A stretch of DNA of 64,000 nucleotides from Paenibacillus tepidiphilus (GCF_008635795.1 NZ_VWRQ01000024.1:1-64000); one strand, 5' to 3'; numbered from the stretch's first letter, positions 24,461 through 34,675 are shown. The notes: generated by a model from the sequence alone, not told the origin. Numbers and translations: made by a program.

Positions 24461-27046
24461 ATGCCTGTTGGAACAACCCCGCAGCTGACGGCGGACCGCG
24501 GCGACATCAAGGATTTCCGCATGGATCAGGTGAACGTAAGCGACCCTTATTTCGGCAATGCCTTCGCCAAGGAGATTGCTTACCTCAAGAGCTACGACCC
24601 GGACCGGCTGCTGGCCGGCTTCCGTGAGACCCGGGGCCTTGCGCCCAGGAAGGACAAGTATCCCGGCTGGGAGAGCACGGAAATCCGCGGCCACACCCTG
24701 GGACATTATCTTGCTGCACTTGCCCAGGCATACTCCGGCACCGGGGATGACGAAATCGCTCTGCGGCTGAAATATCTGATATCCGAGCTGGCCCTTTGCC
24801 AGCATGACAACGGCTACCTGTCGGCCTTCCCGGAGGTGTTATTCGACAACGTGGAGAACCGGAAGCCGGCCTGGGTTCCCTGGTACACCATGCACAAGAT
24901 CATTTCCGGGCTGACGGCGGTATATTCCGCCACCGGTAATGAAACCGCTCTCGACATTGTCGGCAAGCTGGGCGACTGGGTGTACAACAGAGCCTCTGCC
25001 TGGTCCCCTGAGCTGCAAGCCCAGGTGCTGTCCGTAGAATATGGCGGAATGAACGACTGTCTGTACGATGTGTACAAGATCACCGGCAGCAAGCTCCATC
25101 TGCACGCCGCCCATTGCTTCGACGAGCTGAGCCTGTTCACCCCGGTTCGTGAAGGCAGGGATATTCTGAAGGGTAAGCACGCCAACACCACCATTCCGAA
25201 GTTCATCGGCGCTCTGAACCGGTACCGCGTCCTGGGCGAGAGCGAGGTCTTCTACCTGGAAGCGGCGCAGCAGTTCTGGGAGATGGTCGTCAACCATCAC
25301 AGCTATATTACCGGCGGCAACAGCGAGTGGGAGCATTTCGGCGACCCTGACCTGCTCGACCGCGAACGCTCGAACTTCACCGCCGAGACCTGCAACAGCT
25401 ACAATATGCTGAAGCTGTCCCGTGAGCTGTTCAAGCTGACCGGAGACGTGAAGTACGCCGATTTCTATGAGAATACGTTCATTAACGCCATCCTCTCCTC
25501 CCAGCATCCGCACACAGGGATGACGATGTACTTCCAGCCGATGGCCACCGGCTATTTCAAGGTCTACAGCTCACCCTTCGAGCATTTCTGGTGCTGCACG
25601 GGAACCGGAATGGAGAGCTTCACCAAGCTGAATGACAGTATTTACTTTTATGATGCCGAAGGTATCTATGTGAACCAATACCTTAGCTCGGCATTGGTCT
25701 CGGAAGAACACGGCCTCAAGCTGGTACAGCGTGCTGCGCTTCCTGATCGGGACACCGTGCATTTCGAGCTGGAAGTGCTCAGCCCGGCTGCTCAGCCGCT
25801 GGCCCTGAAGCTGCGGATTCCCGACTGGATTGCCGGATCACCCGAGCTGCTGCTGAACGGTGAACCGGCCGGCTTCACCGTGGAAGGACGTTACGCCGTA
25901 CTGAACAGAGTATGGGCCAGCGGGGACAGCCTGACGCTCCACCTGCCGATGAAGCCGGCTTACTACACATTGCCCGATGCGCCCCACGTCGTCGCTTTCA
26001 AATACGGCCCGGCCGTACTGAGCGCGGCGCTGGGACAGGAAGATATGGCGGTATCCGCAACCGGCGTGGACGTCAGCGTGCCGACGCGGAACATGCTGGT
26101 GAAGGATTTCCTCACCCTGCAGACCTCACCGGACGCATGGCTAACGGACTTCGCCGGAAATTTCGTGCAGACGGAAGGCGGACTTGCCTTCACCCTGCGC
26201 GGTACGGACGAAGATCAGCGGCTGGTCTTCACTCCGCATTACAAGCAGCATAGCGAGCGGTACGGGATGTATTGGCGGCTGGTCGAAGCCGATTCACCGG
26301 AGCTGCAGCAGCATCTCCTGCAGGGCAAGCTGCGCCAGCGGGTAGCGGATGCGACCCTGGACAGCCTGCCGGTAGGCAACGATCAATACGAGCTGGAGCA
26401 TGGCGTGAAGGGCGAGCAGACCACCGTAGCGACCTGGGACGGATACAATATCCGCAAAGCGGAGAAAGGCGGCTGGTTCAGCTACCGGATGAGAACCGCA
26501 CCGGAGGAGGACAATTTCCTGTCCGTAACCTATTTCTGGGGCAGCAACGGCAAGGATATCGCTATCTATATTGACGGGGAGCTGCTGGTCAGCGAGACCC
26601 TGCATACCGATGAGCCGCGCAGCTTCTACACGAAGCTCTACCCGCTGCCGGCCGCCCTCACCCGCGGCAAGAGCCAGGTCGAGGTCAAATTCGTCATCCC
26701 CGGACAGGAGAACGGGATCTTTGACCTGCTGCGCATGATGACCGGCTTCGACGGCAATGCTGAGCTGCAGTCGCTGGAATTCAGTACTGGGGAGCTGTCC
26801 CCTGCTTTCACCGGCAAGCATCCGGTTTATACGCTTACTGTTCCGGCCGGTACCGGACGGATAACACTGAAGGCCACGCCGCAGCATAAGAATGCCTTGG
26901 TTTATGTGGACGGCGTTCTGATCGAAGATACGCTGCCCAGAGAGGTTATGCTGAAGGAAGGCGCCGCCGCTTCGCTGCATGTTGCCGTCAAGGCAGAGGA
27001 CCAGGAAGCCACAATGGAGTATACTGTCGATATTATTCAGGCTTAG
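24461..27046 (+). CDS. GH127-family beta-L-arabinofuranosidase-like protein
   Basis: An 861-residue intracellular-type protein (no signal peptide). The GH127 (DUF1680) alpha/alpha barrel spans about 20-520: GHTLGHYLAALAQAY, WVPWYTMHKIISGL, then TAETCNSYNM (E309, C311) and EHFWCCTGTGMESF (C378, C379), which match the Glu/Cys zinc-thiolate site with the cysteine nucleophile of characterised GH127 enzymes. A beta domain follows to about 600, then a carbohydrate-associated domain (about 640-760) and a C-terminal cadherin-like beta-sandwich (about 770-861). It should release L-arabinofuranose from beta-linked arabino-oligosaccharides. Followed by an AraC regulator and an arabinan gene cluster, which fits. 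Confidence 0.88.
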   Translation: MPVGTTPQLTADRGDIKDFRMDQVNVSDPYFGNAFAKEIAYLKSYDPDRLLAGFRETRGLAPRKDKYPGWESTEIRGHTLGHYLAALAQAYSGTGDDEIALRLKYLISELALCQHDNGYLSAFPEVLFDNVENRKPAWVPWYTMHKIISGLTAVYSATGNETALDIVGKLGDWVYNRASAWSPELQAQVLSVEYGGMNDCLYDVYKITGSKLHLHAAHCFDELSLFTPVREGRDILKGKHANTTIPKFIGALNRYRVLGESEVFYLEAAQQFWEMVVNHHSYITGGNSEWEHFGDPDLLDRERSNFTAETCNSYNMLKLSRELFKLTGDVKYADFYENTFINAILSSQHPHTGMTMYFQPMATGYFKVYSSPFEHFWCCTGTGMESFTKLNDSIYFYDAEGIYVNQYLSSALVSEEHGLKLVQRAALPDRDTVHFELEVLSPAAQPLALKLRIPDWIAGSPELLLNGEPAGFTVEGRYAVLNRVWASGDSLTLHLPMKPAYYTLPDAPHVVAFKYGPAVLSAALGQEDMAVSATGVDVSVPTRNMLVKDFLTLQTSPDAWLTDFAGNFVQTEGGLAFTLRGTDEDQRLVFTPHYKQHSERYGMYWRLVEADSPELQQHLLQGKLRQRVADATLDSLPVGNDQYELEHGVKGEQTTVATWDGYNIRKAEKGGWFSYRMRTAPEEDNFLSVTYFWGSNGKDIAIYIDGELLVSETLHTDEPRSFYTKLYPLPAALTRGKSQVEVKFVIPGQENGIFDLLRMMTGFDGNAELQSLEFSTGELSPAFTGKHPVYTLTVPAGTGRITLKATPQHKNALVYVDGVLIEDTLPREVMLKEGAAASLHVAVKAEDQEATMEYTVDIIQA

Positions 27047-27058
27047 CCTGAAAGCTGG

Positions 27059-27103
27059 AAGCTGTTCCGGTTGCAGCGGGCTCTGCGCCGGAACAGCTTT
27101 TTG
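27059..27103 (+). terminator. terminator of the GH127 gene
   Basis: Perfect 12-bp stem AAGCTGTTCCGG/CCGGAACAGCTT followed by TTT, 13 bp after the stop codon. Confidence 0.9.
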
Positions 27104-27200
27104 CCTATCCATTGAACTGGCAGGCGGCTGTGCTTATACTGAATGAAGCTATGAAGTTATGAGTCTAATAAATGCGTACAATAAGCAAAGGGGTACAGCT

Positions 27201-28055
27201 ATGATTGCCTATGAGCTAAGAGTGGAGACACCGGTGGATCTGGAGATCACGGGCAAATTTCTCGCCCCCTCCCCCGATTGGATCCATATGAGCCGGATTT
27301 TGCAGGACTATGAACTGATCGTGATGACCGAAGGCGTGCTTTATCTTGCCGGGGATCAGCAGCATTTCACTGTAGCCCCGGGCGAATATCTGCTTCTGCC
27401 GCCTCACACGCGGCAATACGGATACCGGGCATCTTCCTGCAGCTTCTACTGGCTGCACTTCAGGACGCCGCAGCCGGTCCAATCCTTAGACCTAACCGCC
27501 CCGCCGGGAGAGCCGGAGGAGCACAAGCTGATCCTCCCGCAATATGGAGAGCTGAAGAGTCCGGAGAAGATCATTGTCCTGATGAAACAGCTGCAGGATT
27601 GCGTGCGCGGCTATAACCAGAAGACGCTGAACAATTATATGTCGACCGCCGTATTGTGCGAGCTCTACAGCCAGGTTTTCCACAGTGTGCAGCATCCGCC
27701 GCGGAAGACGAAGCAGGAGCAGCTTTACAACGACATTGTCGACTATATCAAATGGAGCCGCAGCCAACAGATCAAGGTCTCACAAATTGCCGATTATTTC
27801 GGCTACAATGAGAAATACCTCTCGCACCTGTTCACTACGATCTCCGGGACTTCCCTGAAGCAGTTCATTCTGCAGCAGCGGATGGAGCTGGCGAAATTTC
27901 TGCTCACGGATACCAACCGGAATATCACCGAGGTCTCGCAGGAACTGGGATATAAGGATGCTCATAACTTTATGAAATCCTTCAAGAAAATCGTCGGCCT
28001 GACCCCGTCCGAATACCGGAATGCCTATGCCAAACGGCTGTTATTCTATGAATAA
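27201..28055 (+). CDS. AraC-family regulator near arabinan genes
   Basis: A 284-residue AraC protein. The N-terminal sensor has VAPGEYLLLPPHTRQYGYR and FYWLHF; the C-terminal double helix-turn-helix (about 185-284) has IKVSQIADYFGYNEKYLSHLF and ITEVSQELGYKDAHNFMKSF. ATG at 27201 is preferred because AAGGGG lies eight bases before it. It is between the GH127 gene and the GH43-GH51 operon and is the obvious candidate regulator of one of them; the inducer would be an arabinose-type sugar, by inference. Confidence 0.9.
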   Translation: MIAYELRVETPVDLEITGKFLAPSPDWIHMSRILQDYELIVMTEGVLYLAGDQQHFTVAPGEYLLLPPHTRQYGYRASSCSFYWLHFRTPQPVQSLDLTAPPGEPEEHKLILPQYGELKSPEKIIVLMKQLQDCVRGYNQKTLNNYMSTAVLCELYSQVFHSVQHPPRKTKQEQLYNDIVDYIKWSRSQQIKVSQIADYFGYNEKYLSHLFTTISGTSLKQFILQQRMELAKFLLTDTNRNITEVSQELGYKDAHNFMKSFKKIVGLTPSEYRNAYAKRLLFYE

Positions 28056-28360
28056 TAAGCATAAAGCGTAAATCTCCGGGGCCACCGGAGCTTCCTATTG
28101 GCTTGCAGACCACACAGACGTTATTTCGTTATTAAGCCCGTTATCGCCCGATGATCGGACACAGCGGCACTTATTTCGGCTGAACAGAGAGATGTATGCG
28201 TTATCATTCTCAAACAAGCGCAATACCTGTACGGTCCTTTACCCAGTCAAGAAAGTCTGAATAGATAAAACAACCGCATTGAAGTCCGTTAGGCGGTTAA
28301 TGAGAGAAGCTTCTCCATTATTGGAGCGCTGATCATCCTTACGGACAACTGATTATAATT
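28056..28360. other. intergenic region, no gene seen
   Basis: Between the AraC gene and the large hairpin at 28361. Words such as CGTTATT and GTTATCG recur loosely (28120-28210). No ribosome site with an open frame of useful length is seen. Confidence 0.5.
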
Positions 28361-28410
28361 ATAGAGGGCAGCCCCGCTCGCTTAACTAAGCGTGCAGGGC
28401 TGCCCTCTAT
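28361..28410. terminator. long hairpin, probable bidirectional terminator
   Basis: Perfect 14-bp stem ATAGAGGGCAGCCC (28361-28374) with GGGCTGCCCTCTAT (28397-28410), with a smaller inner CGCT/AGCG stem. It sits between the convergent AraC gene and the GH43 operon. Neither side has a long T-run, so its role as a terminator is probable, not certain. Confidence 0.65.
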
Positions 28411-28595
28411 GCGCCGGTTGACACCGGTTGCGATTGCCTCCGTTGGTTCCGGTTGGTTCCGCACGGTTCCAGTCGGTTCCGGTGGTTTCGGTTGTTCCCG
28501 GATGTTCCCGGTTGTCTCTCGTTGTTGCCGGTTCTCTTCAGTTGTTCCCAGTTACAACCGGACAATCTCCGTTGTTATATCCAGTCTTTTCCTCA
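28411..28595. repeat. degenerate GGTTCC/GTTGTTCC repeat tract
   Basis: From about 28413 to 28575 the DNA is made of imperfect copies of CGGTTCC and GTTGTTCCCGG (spacing about 10-13 bp). Long open frames through it have no start context. It lies immediately past the GH43 stop codon. Confidence 0.65.
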
Positions 28596-29567
28596 TTAAC
28601 CTTCCTGCTTGCGGCTGTCCTTTACCGGAACACCGAAATGCGGAGTGCCGTCTTCGTTCCAGGCCAGCACCTGCGCACGGGTATGGCGGTTCGGATCATA
28701 GAGCGGATCACCGGTAATCTCCTTATAATTGCGGCAGTGGTAGATCAGCACATCCTCCCCGTCTTCGTTGACGGTGAAGCTGTTGTGGCCCGGACCGTAT
28801 TGTCCGTTCTCCTCGGAGGTCTGGAATACCGGCTCCGGCAGCTTGGTCCACGACGCAGCATCGAGCAGGTCGCTGTCCTCATCGGCATAGAGCAATCCCA
28901 TGCAGTAGTTGTGGTCGGTGGCGCTTCCCGAGAAGCTCATGAAGATGCGCCCGTTCCGTTTCAGCACCGCAGCACCCTCATTGACCAGAAAACCGATTTT
29001 CTCCCATTCATATTCAGGAGTGGCGATCATCGTCTGCTTGCCCTTAAGTGTCCATGGATTGCTCATCTCCGAGATGTACAGATTGGAGTTGCCGGGAATT
29101 TCCGGGTCCTTCTGTGCCCATACATAATAGCGGACACCCTTATGTTCGAATGAAGTTGCATCCAGGGCGAAGGATTCCCAAGCGGTCTTGACCTGGCCTT
29201 TCTCGGTCCATGTGCCTTCCAGCGGATTAGCCGATTCGTTCTCCAGGGCGAACATACGATGGTCGAACAGCCCTTCGTTAGTCTCGGTCGTACGGGCTGC
29301 GGCGAAATAGATATACCATTTGCCGTCGATGTAGTGAATCTCCGGGGCCCAGATATTGGCACTTAGCGGGCCGGTCTCATATTTGCGCCAGGCTACCGCC
29401 GGTTCGGCATCCCGCAGGCCTTCAAGGGTCTTGGCTCTGCGCACTTCAATCCGGTCGTATTCCGGTACCGAAGCCGTAAAGTAATAATATCCGTCGCTAT
29501 GCTTATATACCCATGGATCGGCACGCTGCTCGATCAGCGGATTATTGTATTCTCTGTTTCTGCTCAT
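28596..29567 (-). CDS. GH43-family glycosidase (arabinofuranosidase/arabinanase type)
   Basis: A 323-residue five-bladed beta-propeller glycosidase without signal peptide. The GH43 catalytic residues are visible: EQRADPWVY (D17, base), ALDATSFEHKG (D136, pKa modulator) and LVNEGAAVL (E197, acid). IWAPEIHYIDGKWYIYFAA is the family hallmark. Likely releases L-arabinose from arabino-oligosaccharides inside the cell. ATG at 29567 follows AGGAG by eight bases. It lies 107 bp behind the GH51 gene and is the last gene of the transporter operon. Confidence 0.92.
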   Translation of the reverse strand: MSRNREYNNPLIEQRADPWVYKHSDGYYYFTASVPEYDRIEVRRAKTLEGLRDAEPAVAWRKYETGPLSANIWAPEIHYIDGKWYIYFAAARTTETNEGLFDHRMFALENESANPLEGTWTEKGQVKTAWESFALDATSFEHKGVRYYVWAQKDPEIPGNSNLYISEMSNPWTLKGKQTMIATPEYEWEKIGFLVNEGAAVLKRNGRIFMSFSGSATDHNYCMGLLYADEDSDLLDAASWTKLPEPVFQTSEENGQYGPGHNSFTVNEDGEDVLIYHCRNYKEITGDPLYDPNRHTRAQVLAWNEDGTPHFGVPVKDSRKQEG

Positions 29568-29674
29568 AATGGTTTCTCCTTTAGTCTTATACTTTATTTC
29601 TGCAGGGAGAGCAGAAAGAACGGACGGACCAAGACGCTGCGGCCTGCCGTTCCTTCTCTCCCCAGGTACTATGG

Positions 29675-31153
29675 CTACTCCAGGGTCAGAACGGCGACAC
29701 AAGCCGGCGGCAGCTCGCAGGTCAGCAAGCCGTCCTTGAGGGTTGCACCATTATAAGGAACCGGCGCCACATTGTCCGGTGACTGGAATGTATTGTGGGC
29801 ATCCAGGTCTTTATGCGTCAGAATCTGTCCGGTTACAGAACCGGCCTGCAGACCGTCGACGGCAACCTTGAGGCAGGCACCGTCAACATGGCTCAGATTG
29901 CAGATGGACACATATAGCTTGCCCGCTTCATCGCGGGAGGCTGTGACGCTCAGCTGCGGAATTTGATCCCCGCCGAGACTGTAAACCGGACTATCATAAG
30001 CAACCTCCAGCAAATCATTGTCCTGATGCACCTTGTACATGTTGAGTACATGGTAAGTCGGCGTAAGCAGCATCTGCTCGCCTTCGGTCAGAATTAACGC
30101 CTGCAGCACATTGACCATCTGCGCCAGGTTCGCCATGTGCACACGACCGCTGTGCTTCTGGAATATGTTCAGGTGAATTCCCGCCACCAGAGCATCGCGC
30201 AGCGTGTTCTGCTGATACAGGAAGCCCGGGTTCGTCCCCGGCTCACTGAGGAACCAGGTGCCCCATTCATCTATAATCAATCCTACCCGCCGCTCCGGGT
30301 CATATTGATCCATTATTGCGGAGTGGCGCGTAATCAGCTCATCCATATATAGTGATTTCTTCATCGTCTCGAACCACTCGTCCGCTTCAAAGCCCAATGC
30401 AGAGCGCTTCTCTTCCCAGCTTCCGGGAATCGTATAGTAGTGCAGGCTCAAGCCGTCCATGAAGCGCCCCGATTCGCGCATCAGCACCTCAGTCCAGTGG
30501 TAATCGTCAATGTTGGCGCCGCCGGCAACCTTATAAAGCCGGTTATCGCCATAATTGCGGGCATAGGTCTGATAGCGGCGGTACAGGTCGCTGTAATATT
30601 CCGGGCGCATATTGCCTCCGCAGCCCCAATTCTCGTTGCCTACACCGAAATATTTCAGCTTCCACGGCTCCTTCTGCCCGTTCTCTTCCCGCAGAGCCGC
30701 CATCGGCGATTCGCCGTCAAAGGTCATATACTCGACCCATTCGGCCATCTCCTGGACCGTGCCGCTGCCGACATTGCCGCAAATATACGGCTCACACTCC
30801 AGCAGCTCGCATAGACGGAAGAATTCATGCGTGCCGAAGCGGTTGTCTTCCACGACTCCGCCCCAATGGGTGTTGATCATGCGTTTGCGTTCCTCCGGCC
30901 GGCCGATGCCGTCCTTCCAGTGATATTCATCGGCAAAACAGCCTCCCGGCCAACGCAATACGGGAATCTTCAGCTCTTTCAGTGCAGATACGACATCGTT
31001 GCGTATTCCGTCGGTATTCGGGACCGGCGAATCTTCTCCGACCCATAGCCCTTCATAGATACATCTGCCCAAATGCTCGGCGAAATGCCCGTACAAATAT
31101 TTGCTGATCCGATGTACAGGAACATCGGCATTGATTCTAAGATTTACAGTCAT
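29675..31153 (-). CDS. GH51-family alpha-L-arabinofuranosidase
   Basis: A 492-residue cytoplasmic exo-enzyme. The acid/base is in FGVGNENWG (E174) and the nucleophile in LIIDEWGTW (E296); [14 protein letters not shown] and [15 protein letters not shown] are GH51 blocks. Length and motif spacing match characterised Geobacillus AbfA-type enzymes, which remove terminal arabinofuranose from arabinan and arabinoxylan fragments. AAGGAGTGAG precedes the ATG. It follows the two permease genes in one operon. It differs clearly from the second GH51 enzyme at 34722-36233 and may have a different linkage preference. Confidence 0.94.
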   Translation of the reverse strand: MTVNLRINADVPVHRISKYLYGHFAEHLGRCIYEGLWVGEDSPVPNTDGIRNDVVSALKELKIPVLRWPGGCFADEYHWKDGIGRPEERKRMINTHWGGVVEDNRFGTHEFFRLCELLECEPYICGNVGSGTVQEMAEWVEYMTFDGESPMAALREENGQKEPWKLKYFGVGNENWGCGGNMRPEYYSDLYRRYQTYARNYGDNRLYKVAGGANIDDYHWTEVLMRESGRFMDGLSLHYYTIPGSWEEKRSALGFEADEWFETMKKSLYMDELITRHSAIMDQYDPERRVGLIIDEWGTWFLSEPGTNPGFLYQQNTLRDALVAGIHLNIFQKHSGRVHMANLAQMVNVLQALILTEGEQMLLTPTYHVLNMYKVHQDNDLLEVAYDSPVYSLGGDQIPQLSVTASRDEAGKLYVSICNLSHVDGACLKVAVDGLQAGSVTGQILTHKDLDAHNTFQSPDNVAPVPYNGATLKDGLLTCELPPACVAVLTLE

Positions 31154-31183
31154 CGGCTTCTCACTCCTTGGGCGTTTTTTTGT

Positions 31184-32092
31184 TTAGCCCTTTATCCCGG
31201 AATTCAGGTTAATGGATTGCGTAAAATATTTCTGCGCGAACAGGAAGATGACAAGTGTCGGAATAATCGCCAGGATCGCCGAGCCCATCAATTGGCCGAT
31301 CATCCGGTAGTTTCCGTAAATATCCTGCAGCAGCAAGAGCCCCGCCGTTACCGGCATTTTGTCCACATCGGTAAATACGATAACCGGCCACAGGAAGTCA
31401 TTCCACGAGCCCGTAAAGGAGAACAGTGCGCATACAATCAATACCGGTCTAACGAGCGGCATAATGATGGACCAATAAATCCGGAAATGTCCGGCGCCGT
31501 CCACATGTGCGGATTCATCGAGATCCTTGGGAATGCCCCGCATAAACTGTCTTACAAGGAAGATGTTGCCCATACCGGCCAGACCCGGAATAATCATCGC
31601 CCATGCAGAGTTGACCCAACCAAGGCTGTCGATAATTTTGTAGGAAGGAATCAGGTTTACAACGCCCGGGAAGAAGGAAATCCCCATCAAGGTGAAAAAG
31701 AGGGTGTCCCGTCCCTTGAAGTTCATCCGTGAATAGCCGTAGCCGGTAATCGAGATGACCACCACTACGAGGAACGTGTGCAGTGAGGCGATATACAGCG
31801 AGTTAACCAGCCAGCGCAGGATAGGTGCCGTTGATGTGTTCTCCAGAATGGTGACATAGTTGTCAAATATCCATTCCTTCGGAAACAGACGGAATCCGGA
31901 GGAGACCACTTCGGTCTGCGAACGGAAAGAGGTAGTGATCCCGAAGACAACCGGAACAATCCAAATTACGCACAAAATAAGCAAGAACAGATAGGAGATA
32001 TATTTGGAAATGCTGATACTGGAGCCTTTTTTTGCTTTGCTATTATTGATTAACGGACTCTTGTTCACTTGCTCCGCCATCTGATTTGACAT
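31184..32092 (-). CDS. sugar ABC transporter permease (CUT1, MalG-like)
   Basis: A 302-residue permease with six hydrophobic segments after a hydrophilic N-terminus. The EAA motif reads MRGIPKDLDESAHVDGAGHF, the normal contact with a MalK-like ATPase. C-terminus SINLNSGIKG is common in this subfamily. It pairs with the permease just upstream (49 bp gap) and the binding protein. No ATPase gene is present in the operon, so a shared MsmX-type ATPase elsewhere is expected. Cargo is inferred as arabino-oligosaccharides from the GH43/GH51 neighbours. Confidence 0.94.
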   Translation of the reverse strand: MSNQMAEQVNKSPLINNSKAKKGSSISISKYISYLFLLILCVIWIVPVVFGITTSFRSQTEVVSSGFRLFPKEWIFDNYVTILENTSTAPILRWLVNSLYIASLHTFLVVVVISITGYGYSRMNFKGRDTLFFTLMGISFFPGVVNLIPSYKIIDSLGWVNSAWAMIIPGLAGMGNIFLVRQFMRGIPKDLDESAHVDGAGHFRIYWSIIMPLVRPVLIVCALFSFTGSWNDFLWPVIVFTDVDKMPVTAGLLLLQDIYGNYRMIGQLMGSAILAIIPTLVIFLFAQKYFTQSINLNSGIKG

Positions 32093-32141
32093 ATGATTAC
32101 ACCCGCCTTTTCAAATTCCAGTTTCATCCGTGCCCGTGCAC

Positions 32142-33020
32142 TTAAGCCGCATTCCGGTTCATCACGTAATACTGCAGAGCCGAGATGATGAGGATAACGA
32201 TACCCAGCAGCACCGCCATCGCCGAAGCCATCCCTGCAATGGATTCCCCGTTGCCGAAGGCTAACTGGCGGATATACATCATCAGAACATGCGTGCTTTG
32301 GCGCGGTCCGCCGTCGGTCATCATGAGCGGCTGGCCAAAGACGTTGAACGCGCCGGCGGTAGTCATGACAAAGGTATAGATCAGCGGGAAGCGGATGGAA
32401 GGCAACGTAATGCTCGCGAATCTGCGGATCGGACCGGCGCCGTCGATGGACGCCGACTCATAGAGGTCCTGGGCTACACCGCTGATAGATGCGCGGTAAA
32501 TAATCAGGTTGCCCCCGACGCCGCCCCAGACTGTAATGACAATAATGATGATCCAGGCATACGGCTGGTTGGCCGGCCAGGAGACATCGGAGTTGAACAG
32601 ATTGCCTACGAAGCCCAGCTGTTTATTGAACAGCAGAAGCCAGATCAGCGCACCGGCAGAAATGGAGATCAGGCCCGGAACATAAAGAACAGCCTGAATC
32701 AGACCCTTACCCTTTACTTTCTTATGTTCGAGGGCAACGGCAATCAGGAGCGGAAGCACAATCAGGACAGGCACGGTAAAGAGCACGAAGAGCAGCGTGT
32801 TCTTGAGACCGTTGGTAAATTGCGTATGGAAGGTAGATGTGCCGTCAAACAGAATGGTTCTGTAGTTGTCGAGACCTACCCATGTCGGGTCGCTCATCAG
32901 GTTCCACTTGGTGAAGGATGCGTATATCCCGTAAATGGTCGGCAGCAGAATAAAGATAAGAAATAATATGATGTGCGGACCTACAAAGAAAGCTGGAGCC
33001 AGACTCATTTTCTTTTTCAT
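32142..33020 (-). CDS. sugar ABC transporter permease (CUT1, MalF-like)
   Basis: A 292-residue permease with six hydrophobic segments. The EAA loop is in ASISGVAQDLYESASIDGAG. Typical MalF-like features are FVGPHIILFLIFILLPTIYG at the N-terminus and WVGLDNYRTIL. ATG at 33020 is preferred (AAAGGAG upstream); a longer start would add an implausible polar segment. It is separated from the binding-protein gene by a hairpin that may lower its expression relative to that gene. Confidence 0.93.
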   Translation of the reverse strand: MKKKMSLAPAFFVGPHIILFLIFILLPTIYGIYASFTKWNLMSDPTWVGLDNYRTILFDGTSTFHTQFTNGLKNTLLFVLFTVPVLIVLPLLIAVALEHKKVKGKGLIQAVLYVPGLISISAGALIWLLLFNKQLGFVGNLFNSDVSWPANQPYAWIIIIVITVWGGVGGNLIIYRASISGVAQDLYESASIDGAGPIRRFASITLPSIRFPLIYTFVMTTAGAFNVFGQPLMMTDGGPRQSTHVLMMYIRQLAFGNGESIAGMASAMAVLLGIVILIISALQYYVMNRNAA

Positions 33021-33044
33021 AAGCAATCTTTTCTCCTTTGGCAC

Positions 33045-33076
33045 AAAGCAATGTACCGTAATCGGCACATTGCTTT
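33045..33076 (-). promoter_or_regulatory. intercistronic stem-loop between binding-protein and permease genes
   Basis: AAAGCAATGT (33045-33054) pairs with ACATTGCTTT (33067-33076), extended by CCG/CGG inside. It starts about 22 bp after the binding-protein stop codon. Such stem-loops commonly stabilise the upstream message or partly terminate, giving more binding protein than permease. Confidence 0.7.
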
Positions 33077-33098
33077 ATGCAGTCATTTCCTTTATCTG

Positions 33099-34346
33099 TT
33101 ACTGCGCTGCGCCCGCGCTTTCGGCAATCTTGTCTTCTACGAATTTCTGCATGGTCTGCAGCGTCTCGTCGATATCGACATTGCCGCGGACGATATCGCC
33201 GCAATAAGTGTCTACAGCTTCAGCAATGTATGGATAGTATTCGTAGGTGTAGATGTAAAGGGACTGAGTTTCTTTTTCATCGGAGGTGAAGAAGGATTGC
33301 ATATAATTCTTGTATTCAGGGCTTTCATTCACTTGCTTCGAGGCTACGATCTGACCGGCTTTCGCCCATTCCATCGAGTTGGCACGGATGAATTCCAGGA
33401 ACTGGCCAATACCTGCCACTTTCTCTTCGGATCTGTCTTCGTTCTTCAGCATCGCGAACAAGTGGGAGGAGCCTCTGTTCGTGAACTTGTCGGCGGAAGT
33501 GGAGTATACATTGGTAACCCCGAAGTTCAGGCCTTCAACGCCGGCATGTGCCGTGGAGCTCCAGGTACCGTCTGTGGAGAACAGAACGTTGCCGGATTGG
33601 AACATCAGGTAGCCGTCTTCGCCGAATGGAGTCATCAGGCCGGCATCATTAACCTTCTTAACCTCTTCGAACGCCTGCTTCATTACCGGAGTGTTCACTG
33701 CAGGCTTTCCATCCTGCTGGATGTCTCCGCCAAGGTTCTGGATTTGCGCCAGGATGACCCAGCCCAGGAGAGCGTCATTCACTACATAATCGCCTTCGTC
33801 CAGCTTGCCTTGCAGCGACAGCATTTCATCGATGGTTACCACATTGTCGTCGAGGAAGGATTCCACACCGTATTTCGCAAGCAAATCCTTATTGTAATAC
33901 ATAACGTTAGCGTGAATATCAAGCGGCACTGAATACTGAACATTGTCGATGGTTCCAGTCGACCATGCCTGCGGCAGATAGTTGTCCTGCTTCAGTTCCG
34001 GCTGCGCAGCGATCACGTCAGTCATCGGCTCCAGTACACCCTGCTTCACATAACCCGGTACGCGGTCCGCATGGATGATGGACAGATCCGGAACCCCTTT
34101 ACCGGAGCTCAGAACAGTAGATATCTTGGTATACATATCGGCCGTAATGACGTGTTTCACTTTAATCTCCGGATTGGTTGCATTGTAATCCTTGACCAGC
34201 TGATCCATATAAGCACCGTCATCACCAGTCAGCGGCGTCCAGAACGTAATTGTCTTTGTATTGTCGTCCCCACCGCAACCTGTCAAAACCGTGGATAATA
34301 AAAGTACAGAAGCTAATACTGAAAAACCCCACTTTTTCTTCAACAC
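33099..34346 (-). CDS. sugar ABC transporter substrate-binding lipoprotein
   Basis: A 415-residue extracellular solute-binding protein family 1 member. The signal peptide ends in the lipobox TVLTGCGG, so it is lipid-anchored. FWTPLTGDDGAYMDQLVKDY near the N-terminus and the FSTDGTWSSTAHAG segment are typical of CUT1 oligosaccharide binders. GTG start five bases after GGAGG. It is the first gene of the five-gene operon SBP-permease-permease-GH51-GH43, behind a promoter that shares a 30-bp element with the second GH51 gene. Ligand inferred as arabino-oligosaccharide. Confidence 0.93.
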   Translation of the reverse strand: MLKKKWGFSVLASVLLLSTVLTGCGGDDNTKTITFWTPLTGDDGAYMDQLVKDYNATNPEIKVKHVITADMYTKISTVLSSGKGVPDLSIIHADRVPGYVKQGVLEPMTDVIAAQPELKQDNYLPQAWSTGTIDNVQYSVPLDIHANVMYYNKDLLAKYGVESFLDDNVVTIDEMLSLQGKLDEGDYVVNDALLGWVILAQIQNLGGDIQQDGKPAVNTPVMKQAFEEVKKVNDAGLMTPFGEDGYLMFQSGNVLFSTDGTWSSTAHAGVEGLNFGVTNVYSTSADKFTNRGSSHLFAMLKNEDRSEEKVAGIGQFLEFIRANSMEWAKAGQIVASKQVNESPEYKNYMQSFFTSDEKETQSLYIYTYEYYPYIAEAVDTYCGDIVRGNVDIDETLQTMQKFVEDKIAESAGAAQ

Positions 34347-34462
34347 TTTCTCCTCCTAATGTACTGATTTTAGTCAATTATCTACAAAATGTTTTTGCAA
34401 ACAACGAACCCTGTGTAAGTAACTACTTTAAATTCTTATAAACCGTTTCATGTATCATTTAA

Positions 34463-34510
34463 TGAATTCGCTTACAGTTATAAAATATCATACAATATTA
34501 CGCTTGTAAA
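34463..34510 (-). promoter_or_regulatory. promoter and cre-like operator of the arabinan transporter operon
   Basis: On the minus strand TTTACA (34505-34510), a 17-bp spacer and TATTTT (34482-34487) are followed by TGTAAGCGAATTCA (34463-34476), which fits the CcpA cre consensus at most positions. The block 34463-34492 matches 25 of 30 bases with the block upstream of the second GH51 gene, in the same order. Confidence 0.6.
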
Positions 34511-34675
34511 TATAAAAATATAAATCTTTTTACACTTAATAAAACTAAAGTACATCCTTACGATATAAACCACTGAAAACACCATGTTTTTTCTGGTATC
34601 TTTCAGATTCATTTTATATAAATATAAACTAACACTTCGTTGTAAGCGTTTTATGTAACAAAATCGCCTGCTTCC

